DNA of 31,379 nt, taken from the NCBI GenBank assembly GCA_037968395.1, contig JBBKVK010000031.1, positions 1-31,379 on the forward strand. Reading direction: 5' to 3'. Source of the DNA: JADKBO01 sp037968395. Lineage in GTDB: Bacteria > Bacteroidota > Bacteroidia > Chitinophagales > Saprospiraceae. How positions within the stretch are numbered: position 1 is the stretch's first letter; each line of letters starts with the position of its first letter. The translations under genes and the position numbers were made by a program. Below the pieces are notes generated by a model. That model ran no database searches. It was given only the letters and a program-made list of their open reading frames with translations, and had not been told where the DNA came from. This document shows, piece after piece, positions 24,917 through 31,379 of this stretch.

Positions 24917-27900
24917 ATGTTTGATTATTTAAAAAAGATTTTTGGTACCAAATATGACAAAGATGTCAAGACGTATCAGCCCATAGTAGACAAAATTAAT
25001 GGATTCTTCCAACAATACAGCTCAATTACGAATGATGAATTACGTAATAAAACAAATGAATTTAAAGCGAGAATAGCTGAACATCTAGCTGGAATTGACT
25101 CTGATATATCTCGACTAAAATCTCAAGCTGAAAATACACAAAATTTTATAGAAGCTGAAGATATTTATGAAGAGGTAGATAAGCTAACTAAAGAAAGAGA
25201 TAAACATTTAGAAGAAATACTGAAGGCCCTATTGCCGGAAGCATTTGCCGTAGTCAAAGAAACGGCAAGGAGATTTAGTGTCAATGATGTAATGGAAGTT
25301 ACAGCTACTCAACATGACAGAGATATAGCAGCGAAAAGGGCACATGTAACTACAGAAGGGGAAAAGGCTATATGGCAAACATCCTGGACTGCAGCAGGAG
25401 GTGAAATCAATTGGAAAATGGAGCATTATGATGTGCAGTTGATTGGAGGAATGGTGCTGCATGATGGTAAAATTGCCGAGATGATGACTGGAGAGGGAAA
25501 GACTTTGGTTGCTACTCTACCAGCTTACCTTAATGGCATATCGGGTCTGGGAGTCCACATTATTACGGTCAATGACTACCTTGCTAGAAGGGATAGTGAA
25601 TGGATTGGACCTATCTTTGAATTTTTGTTCCTGACTGTTGATTGTATTGATAAATACAAACCACATTCTAAAGGTAGAGTTGCAGCATATAAATGTGATA
25701 TTACCTATGGTACTAACAATGAATTTGGATTTGATTACTTAAGAGATAATATGGTGAGGTCTTTGGATGAAAAGGTTCAAGGCAAACATCATTATGCGAT
25801 GATTGATGAGGTAGATTCTGTATTGATTGATGATGCCCGTACACCACTTATCATTTCTGGTCCTGTACCGGAAGGAGCTGATGAACAAGAATACCAAGAT
25901 CTTAATCCAAGAATTAAGGCTTTAGTAGAGGCTCAAAGAAAATTGGCAGTAGAATTTTTAGCTGATGCAAAGAGATTATTCAAAGAAGGTAAAACAGGAC
26001 ATCTAGAAGGTGAAGCAGGAATTGCTTTATTGAGAGCACATAGAGCGCTTCCTAAATACAGGCCTCTTATTAAGTTTTTAAGCGAAGATGGTGTCAAAGT
26101 CATGTTCCAAAAGGCCGAAAATTTCTACATGCAAGAGCAGAATAAAAACATGCCAACTGTAGATATGCCTCTGTATTTTGTGATTGAAGAGAAAACAAGA
26201 TCGGTAGACTTAAAAAATAAGGGTATTGATTACCTTTCAAAGAGCGAAAATGATGAGGGTTTCTTTATGATGCCTGATCTGACTTCAGAAATGCAGAAGA
26301 TCGATAATAAAGAAAAAGAAATTGGCACAAAACTGACTGATGATCGAGAAGTATTGATCAATGATTATGCTATAAAATCTAGAAGGTTACACTCTGTATC
26401 TCAATTGTTAAAGGCATATACATTGTTTGAGGCAGACCAGGAGTATGTTGTCATGGATGGATCAGTTAAAATCGTTGATGAACAAACAGGTCGTATGATG
26501 GAGGGTAGGAGATACTCTGATGGATTACACCAAGCCTTAGAAGCTAAAGAAGATGTAGATATAGGAAAAATCACCCAAACCTATGCAACGATCACTTTAC
26601 AAAACTACTTTAGGATGTTTCATAAGCTTGCTGGGATGACTGGTACCGCTGAAACAGAGGCAAGTGAATTATGGGAGATTTATAAGTTGGATGTTGTAGT
26701 AATTCCAACCAACAGACCAATCATTAGAGATGATAAAGATGATTTAGTTTTCAAGACGGCTCGTGAAAAATACAATGCTGTTATAGATGATATTAATTTA
26801 CTTACTAGTCAAGGAAGACCAGTATTAGTAGGTACCACTTCTGTGGACATTTCTGAAATGTTGAGCAGAATGATGAACATGAAAGGCATTCCTCATAACG
26901 TATTGAATGCAAAGCAGCACCAAAGAGAAGCAGACATTGTTGCGGAAGCTGGGCAACCAGGCCGGGTAACCATAGCCACAAACATGGCTGGTCGGGGTAC
27001 CGATATCAAAATAAGTGACCAAGTAAAGAAAGCAGGTGGACTTGCCATAGTAGCAACAGAAAGACATGATTCAAGAAGGGTAGATAGACAGTTAAGAGGT
27101 AGAGCAGGTAGACAAGGAGATCCAGGGTCAAGTCAGTTTTATGTTTCATTAGAGGATAACTTAATGAGACTGTTCCAATCCGATAGAATCGCAAAGGTGA
27201 TGGATAGAATGGGACATAAAGATGGAGAGGTAATCCAACATTCTATGATTTCTAAATCAATAGAAAGAGCTCAGAAGAAAGTTGAAGAAAATAACTTTGG
27301 AATTAGAAAAAGGTTATTGGAGTATGATGATGTCATGAACATCCAAAGAGCGGCTATCTATAGAAAGCGTAATAATGCTCTTAATGGAGAAAGAATGGCC
27401 TTGGATGTTTTCTATATGTTTGATGGACTGACAGAGTCTATAGTAGTTGATTCGAAACAAACAGATGATTATGAATACTTTAGAAAGGAGTGTTTGAGTA
27501 AATTGAGCATGGATACACAAATTGATGAATCGACTTTCAAAGGAAAATCTGTTGATCAACTGATCCAGCCTTTTCAAGAACAAGTATTCAAACAATATAA
27601 TCATAAGAAAGAGCAGCTGAAAGAAATATTGCTACCAGTTGTGAAGAATGTTTACGAAAATCAAGGACATAAATATAAAAGGATTTTAGTTCCGTTTGAG
27701 GATGGCAGTAAGCATCCATTACCAATATCTGCAAACCTCGAAAAAGGTGTAATAACTGAAGGTAAGTCTATTACAAGAGACATCGAACAAGCAGTAACAT
27801 TGGCTTTGATTGATGATAAATGGAAAGAACACTTAAGGTCAATGGACGAATTAAAAGACTCTGTACAGTCAGCTTCTTTTGAGCAAAAAGACCCGTTAGT

Positions 27901-28216
27901 TGTATATAAAATAGAAGCTTATAGTCTGTTTGAAGGACTGGTTTATACGATCAATAAAGAAGTCGTTTCATATTTGATGAGAGGTAAAGTAAGAATCGGA
28001 CAAGAAGACAATATCCAAGAAGCAAGAGAGCAAAAGACAGACTTATCCAAGACATCTACAAATATGTCTGAAGAAGCAAGAAGATCAGCCTCACAAAATG
28101 CTGGAGTTGAAAGAAAGCAAATAGAACAGTTTGTCAGACAAGAAGCGAAAGTAAATAGAAACGATATGTGTCCATGCGGTAGTGGTAAAAAATACAAACA
28201 TTGCCACGGAAAGTAA
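24917..28216 (+). CDS. secA: Preprotein translocase ATPase SecA
   Basis: A 1099-aa motor that drives preproteins through SecYEG; it supplies the Sec step for all signal-peptide proteins in this window. Walker A is MTGEGKT (190-196). The DEVDSVLIDDARTPLIISG region is Walker B/DEAD-like, followed by the preprotein-binding segment, then GRMMEGRRYSDGLHQALEAKE, the second ATPase lobe (TNMAGRGTDIKI; RQLRGRAGRQGDPGSS) and the helical scaffold/wing domains. The C-terminal SEC-C zinc motif is intact (C1085, C1087, C1096, H1097), so SecB-type or ribosome contacts are possible. It is about 200 residues longer than E. coli SecA; part of this is a charged, coiled-coil-like insertion before Walker A (about 60-105), and another part lies between the DEAD region and about residue 470. 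Both are typical of Bacteroidota. Single gene with its own promoter and terminator. Confidence 0.98.
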   Translation: MFDYLKKIFGTKYDKDVKTYQPIVDKINGFFQQYSSITNDELRNKTNEFKARIAEHLAGIDSDISRLKSQAENTQNFIEAEDIYEEVDKLTKERDKHLEEILKALLPEAFAVVKETARRFSVNDVMEVTATQHDRDIAAKRAHVTTEGEKAIWQTSWTAAGGEINWKMEHYDVQLIGGMVLHDGKIAEMMTGEGKTLVATLPAYLNGISGLGVHIITVNDYLARRDSEWIGPIFEFLFLTVDCIDKYKPHSKGRVAAYKCDITYGTNNEFGFDYLRDNMVRSLDEKVQGKHHYAMIDEVDSVLIDDARTPLIISGPVPEGADEQEYQDLNPRIKALVEAQRKLAVEFLADAKRLFKEGKTGHLEGEAGIALLRAHRALPKYRPLIKFLSEDGVKVMFQKAENFYMQEQNKNMPTVDMPLYFVIEEKTRSVDLKNKGIDYLSKSENDEGFFMMPDLTSEMQKIDNKEKEIGTKLTDDREVLINDYAIKSRRLHSVSQLLKAYTLFEADQEYVVMDGSVKIVDEQTGRMMEGRRYSDGLHQALEAKEDVDIGKITQTYATITLQNYFRMFHKLAGMTGTAETEASELWEIYKLDVVVIPTNRPIIRDDKDDLVFKTAREKYNAVIDDINLLTSQGRPVLVGTTSVDISEMLSRMMNMKGIPHNVLNAKQHQREADIVAEAGQPGRVTIATNMAGRGTDIKISDQVKKAGGLAIVATERHDSRRVDRQLRGRAGRQGDPGSSQFYVSLEDNLMRLFQSDRIAKVMDRMGHKDGEVIQHSMISKSIERAQKKVEENNFGIRKRLLEYDDVMNIQRAAIYRKRNNALNGERMALDVFYMFDGLTESIVVDSKQTDDYEYFRKECLSKLSMDTQIDESTFKGKSVDQLIQPFQEQVFKQYNHKKEQLKEILLPVVKNVYENQGHKYKRILVPFEDGSKHPLPISANLEKGVITEGKSITRDIEQAVTLALIDDKWKEHLRSMDELKDSVQSASFEQKDPLVVYKIEAYSLFEGLVYTINKEVVSYLMRGKVRIGQEDNIQEAREQKTDLSKTSTNMSEEARRSASQNAGVERKQIEQFVRQEAKVNRNDMCPCGSGKKYKHCHGK

Positions 28217-28246
28217 TACAGTATATTCTAATTTACTAAGACAATT

Positions 28247-28283
28247 AAAAGCCAAACATCAAGAAATTGTGTTTGGCTTTTTT
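28247..28283. terminator. Bidirectional terminator shared by secA and the MFS gene
   Basis: AAAAGCCAAACA (28247-28258) pairs with TGTTTGGCTTTT (28270-28281) around an 11-base loop. T-runs follow on both strands. It lies 30 nt after the secA stop and overlaps the stop codon of the convergent MFS gene. Confidence 0.85.
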
Positions 28284-29457
28284 AGTTTATAGTTTTCAAT
28301 CTAGGTTCGAGTAAAAAGTAAATTATTACTCCAATTGTCACAACCCCTGTCATTACAAAAGCTACTGCCGACCCAAACTGATACCAAATAAGACCAGTCA
28401 CCGAACTAGCTATCATACTGCATATACTTTGTAATCCAGTAAAAGTACCAATGGCAGTCGCCGTATCTTTTTTATCAGATATATTAGAAATCCAGGCCTT
28501 GGCTACACCTTCTGTCGATGCAGCAAATATTCCATATATAAAGAAAATGCCTATAATGAGGTATAAGTTTTGACTCATTGCCATTCCAAAATAAACTATA
28601 GAAAACAAGAATAAACCGAAAATGAAAACCTTCCTAAGACCAATTTTATCTGCTAAAATACCCAGAGGAAGGGCAAATATAGCATATACCAGGTTGTAAA
28701 ATATGTAAACTCCAATTACCATAGAATCGCTCAAACCAGACTGCTTTGCTTGTAACAGCAAGAATACATCCGAACTATTAAAAAGCGTAAATACTAGTAG
28801 TCCAATCACTAGACTTCGGTATTTAGCTGGACTCACCTTCCAATATTTCAAAAAAGAGAAAAATGGGGTTTTAGTTTTAGTCGTAACAGTCACCTTTGTT
28901 TTGTCTTTTAAACTGAAGGAAGCAATAACAGCTGCTATCCCAGGTATGAAAGCTATAAAAAACAAAGTCTTGTAATCTTCTGGATAATAGTATAAATAGA
29001 GTAATGCTAAAGCTGGCCCAATAACCGCACCTAAAGTGTCCATTGATCTATGAAATCCAAAAACGGTTCCTTTAGTTTGAGGTGTTGATTCATCGGACAG
29101 CATGGCATCCCTGGCGCCTGTACGTATTCCTTTTCCAAATCGATCAATGGTCCGAGCAAAAAAGATCCATAGCGGATAGATAAATACAGCCATCATGGGT
29201 TTTGAAACAGCACTCAATGCATATCCAAATTGGATAAATGGGGCTCTCTTTTGTGACACATCTGATAATTTGCCAAAGTATCCTTTACTCAATCCTGCAG
29301 TTGCCTCTGCAAAACCCTCTAATACGCCTATCAATATAATAGAAAACCCAATACTCTTTAAGTAAATAGGCATTATCGGGTATAACATCTCACTCGCCAT
29401 ATCCGTAAATAGACTAATAATAGATAATGCCCAGACGGTTTTGGTGATGTGTTTCAT
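28282..29457 (-). CDS. Major facilitator superfamily permease
   Basis: A 391-aa inner-membrane protein with about twelve membrane helices. The N-terminus has the motif SLFTDMASEMLYPIMPIYL (15-33), then IGVLEGFAEATAGLSKG, the loop 2-3 signature GKLSDVSQKR and RTIDRFGKGIRTGARDAML (102-120). The combination is typical of a bacterial MFS subfamily annotated only as permease. A cytoplasmic loop rich in Lys/Thr (about 185-197, KDKTKVTVTTKTKT) separates the two six-helix halves, and the second half repeats the LPLGILADKIGLRKVF signature. The substrate cannot be inferred from sequence or neighbours. It is convergent with secA and alone in its transcription unit. The ATG at 29457 gives a short cytoplasmic N-terminus, as expected. 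Confidence 0.9.
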   Translation of the reverse strand: MKHITKTVWALSIISLFTDMASEMLYPIMPIYLKSIGFSIILIGVLEGFAEATAGLSKGYFGKLSDVSQKRAPFIQFGYALSAVSKPMMAVFIYPLWIFFARTIDRFGKGIRTGARDAMLSDESTPQTKGTVFGFHRSMDTLGAVIGPALALLYLYYYPEDYKTLFFIAFIPGIAAVIASFSLKDKTKVTVTTKTKTPFFSFLKYWKVSPAKYRSLVIGLLVFTLFNSSDVFLLLQAKQSGLSDSMVIGVYIFYNLVYAIFALPLGILADKIGLRKVFIFGLFLFSIVYFGMAMSQNLYLIIGIFFIYGIFAASTEGVAKAWISNISDKKDTATAIGTFTGLQSICSMIASSVTGLIWYQFGSAVAFVMTGVVTIGVIIYFLLEPRLKTIN

Positions 29458-30053
29458 TTAGAATCTATTAATTTTTTCCTTAATCTACTTTCACTATTGA
29501 TAAAGCTATTTAGATATAAATGTACACTCTTGATTTCTTAATATATACATAATACAACAATATTGTTACGAATATAAAATTCTTTAGGTTGCCTTGTAGA
29601 ATGAGGAATTAAGAGAATTACTTAGTTTAAAAATTACCATGAAGATTACATTGATTTGATGAATGAATAGTAGCAAAACTTAAAGAATTTATTAATTAAA
29701 AGAATTACTTTATTTTTGGAGACATTCATTATTTGGTCCAAATTAAAGAGTAAGTTTTCTTGTTAATGCGAGAAATACTCTTTTAATAAATTACGAGATA
29801 TTGCTCTGATTTCATTTGAATAAAATGAATACGATAACCTATAATTTTATGTAATTATTTGTAAAAATGAGCATTTTACTTAAAAGTAAGCCTGCTTACA
29901 AATGGCTTATATATGGCTTTCATTTGGTACTTCACTTTCGACTGTAACACAGTCAAAGTTGCCTACGAGTTTTACCTAGATATAAAATACGCTTTATTAC
30001 TATACCTTTATCCAATGAAAAGTTCGACCTTTGCATTAACAAAATCATAAACT
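29458..30053. other. AT-rich intergenic region with two hairpins
   Basis: Separates divergent MFS and OmpA genes. It holds no protein-like frame. Two inverted repeats stand out: GTAAGC-CT-GCTTAC (29886-29899) and ACTTT(C)GACTGT-AAC-ACAGTCAAAGT (29934-29959), an 11-bp stem with one bulged C and a 3-base loop. Neither has a T-run. GACCTTTG at 30027-30034 and TACCTTTA at 30003-30010 are near-matches to the -7 box TAnnTTTG for the downstream gene. Confidence 0.5.
29934..29959. promoter_or_regulatory. Stable hairpin upstream of the OmpA-family gene
   Basis: Arms 29934-29945 and 29949-29959 pair over 11 bp with C39 of the left arm (29939) bulged and an AAC loop. It lies about 95 nt before the OmpA-family ATG and upstream of its likely promoter, so a protein-binding site is more plausible than an mRNA leader element. 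No factor is identified. Confidence 0.3.
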
Positions 30054-31205
30054 ATGAAATTTTTAGTTTTATCACTTTTACAATTATGTTTTTTTAGTAG
30101 TGTGATCTCACAGTCGATAGTATTAGAAGGATTTATATTTGATAATAAGAATAATCGTAAACTGAATAATGTGGAGATTACCGTGGCTGATGACAATGGA
30201 ACTGAGTCCTATATGGTTACAACTGACGACTTTGGAAAATACTCAATTAAGGTTACTCCTGGTCTTACTTATACTTTGAATTTAGAAAGAATAGCTTATA
30301 ACAATCAGATTTCATCCATATCAATTCCTGCCATTGCTAACAGTAAGATTAGTCATGATATTACCATGCAGAGGTTGCCTGGTTACGAATTTCAGGCAGA
30401 TGTAAAAGAATTACTATCTGGAGGGAATGGTGTAGAAAGGCGTCTAGGGCAAGAACTAAAAAATCTGAAGATTGAAATTTATAATAATACACTAGATAAA
30501 GAAATTAGAGTGACTGAAGATGATCCTGAAAATACTTTCGAAGCTAATTTTGAAAGGGGTAATCATTATACAATATTAATCAGAAAGAAGGGATTCTATG
30601 CGAAACGAATAGAGGTAAATGTTGATATCTATGGATGTATCTTATGCTTTGAAGGATTAGGGAATGACTATGCTCCTGAGATTGAAGCTGCCACCGAAGG
30701 AAGCGATAGAGGGCTCCTGATAGCTGATATTCCTATGAAGAAAATTGTGAAGGATGAAGCTATCCGACTTGACAATATCTATTATGATTATGACAAATGG
30801 AATATTAGACCTGATGCAAAACCGGCTTTAGACAAACTGGTGCAAACGCTAAGACGAAATCCAATTATTATCGAACTCGGCTCTCACACAGACAGCCGTG
30901 GCACTGATGAGTATAATATGACATTATCTGAAAAAAGAGCTAAATCTGCGGTAGATTACATAGTATCTAGAGGTATCAAATCATCAAGAATCTCTGCAAG
31001 AGGATATGGAGAGTCAACACCTCTTAACCATTGTATTGATGGAGTAAAATGTACAGATATTGAATATCAGTTTAATAGACGTACTGAGTTCAAAGTAACC
31101 GGATTCTTAGAAGCATCAAATTTTGATAGAAAGTCGCTTAAGCAAATCTTAGGTGAAGAAAAGCTTACTAAGAAAAGAGTCAAAGAAAAGATAGAAGGTT
31201 TCTAG
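30054..31205 (+). CDS. OmpA-family protein with carboxypeptidase-regulatory-like N-terminus
   Basis: 383 aa. Signal peptide 1 to about 20 (SSVISQ) without a lipobox Cys. Residues 21-107 form a carboxypeptidase-regulatory-like beta-sandwich (VLEGFIFDNKNNRKLNNVEI; TDDFGKYSIKVTPG). A second beta-rich segment (about 112-200) contains a RRLGQELKNLKIEIYNN stretch and an ILCF Cys pair (C195, C198). The C-terminal OmpA domain (about 238-350) has the full peptidoglycan-binding set: YYDYDKWNIRPDA, ELGSHTDSRGTDEYN with Asp280, LSEKRAKSAV with Arg295, and FNRRTEF. A basic tail (about 358-383) follows. It is probably periplasmic and bound to the cell wall; membrane anchoring is uncertain because no barrel is evident. 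Not adjacent to other T9SS genes, though similar proteins occur with PorP/SprF. Confidence 0.9.
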   Translation: MKFLVLSLLQLCFFSSVISQSIVLEGFIFDNKNNRKLNNVEITVADDNGTESYMVTTDDFGKYSIKVTPGLTYTLNLERIAYNNQISSISIPAIANSKISHDITMQRLPGYEFQADVKELLSGGNGVERRLGQELKNLKIEIYNNTLDKEIRVTEDDPENTFEANFERGNHYTILIRKKGFYAKRIEVNVDIYGCILCFEGLGNDYAPEIEAATEGSDRGLLIADIPMKKIVKDEAIRLDNIYYDYDKWNIRPDAKPALDKLVQTLRRNPIIIELGSHTDSRGTDEYNMTLSEKRAKSAVDYIVSRGIKSSRISARGYGESTPLNHCIDGVKCTDIEYQFNRRTEFKVTGFLEASNFDRKSLKQILGEEKLTKKRVKEKIEGF

Positions 31206-31379
31206 ACTAAATCGATTTTTTATACCACATATGCTTAAAATTTAAATACATTTAGGTGAAACTAAAATATTCAAACAGAAATAGTAAAAGCAAGTTTTTG
31301 GAGATTTATATTTACTGGAATCAACTTTTATTTAGATCTGAAGATTATTCTACATTTCGAAAAAATATAATATAAGAAC
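31206..31379. other. Intergenic, to window end
   Basis: AT-rich, with no terminator hairpin, promoter-like element or protein-like frame that I can support. Confidence 0.4.

Noticed and set aside
1..31379. CRISPR array, insertion sequence, prophage, tRNA or rRNA genes, or a defence system
   Set aside because: I saw no regularly spaced repeats, transposase or integrase proteins, cloverleaf sequences, or effector/sensor domains typical of defence systems.

Overview
The window looks like chromosomal DNA of an AT-rich Bacteroidota bacterium, most likely from the Saprospiria or a related lineage. Reasons: a PorP/SprF-type outer-membrane protein, type IX secretion (T9SS) C-terminal signals of both type A and type B, proteins with PKD-like and SprB-like repeats, a long SecA with a C-terminal zinc motif, and TAnnTTTG promoter elements with no strong Shine-Dalgarno sequences. 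This placement is inferred from gene content; no marker RNA gene is present.

Layout. 1-2.8 kb (minus): the 3'-truncated gene of a membrane-fused spermidine-synthase-like protein, then a lipoprotein subtilase, with a hairpin terminator between them. 3.0-3.4 kb (plus): a decayed remnant of a T9SS type B C-terminal domain. 3.5-4.8 kb (plus): cobalamin adenosyltransferase and truA, one base apart. 5.0-8.5 kb (minus): a frameshifted diacylglycerol kinase (dgkA), topA, and a 53-codon small gene with its own terminator. 8.9-10.0 kb (plus): a CaiB/BaiF CoA-transferase. 10.1-17.8 kb (plus): a tight cluster of PorP/SprF-like protein, PorE-like TPR/PD40/OmpA protein and a 1410-aa type B cargo, closed by a terminator. 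17.9-19.8 kb (minus): a second type B cargo with four SprB-like repeats. 19.9-23.2 kb (plus): two adjacent arylsulfotransferase-like paralogs. 23.3-24.3 kb (plus): a secreted protein with two dockerin-like calcium loops. 24.9-28.2 kb (plus): secA. 28.3-29.5 kb (minus): an MFS permease that shares a bidirectional terminator with secA. 30.1-31.2 kb (plus): an OmpA-family lipid- or wall-associated protein.

How the genes fit together. SecA drives export to the periplasm. At least four secreted proteins then carry features of T9SS cargo, and the PorP/SprF-PorE-like-cargo cluster reads as a module that exports one very large adhesin-like protein and anchors its machinery to peptidoglycan. The rest are housekeeping genes (topA, truA, secA, cobalamin adenosyltransferase) or general metabolism.

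The most interesting points are: (1) an arylsulfotransferase pair in which one copy has lost three histidine-bearing motifs that the other keeps; (2) the self-contained PorP/PorE-like/type B cargo cluster; (3) two broken genes (a type B C-terminal domain remnant and dgkA) that ordinary gene callers would miss; and (4) a small gene with its own terminator. I did not find CRISPR arrays, insertion sequences, phage genes, tRNA or rRNA genes.
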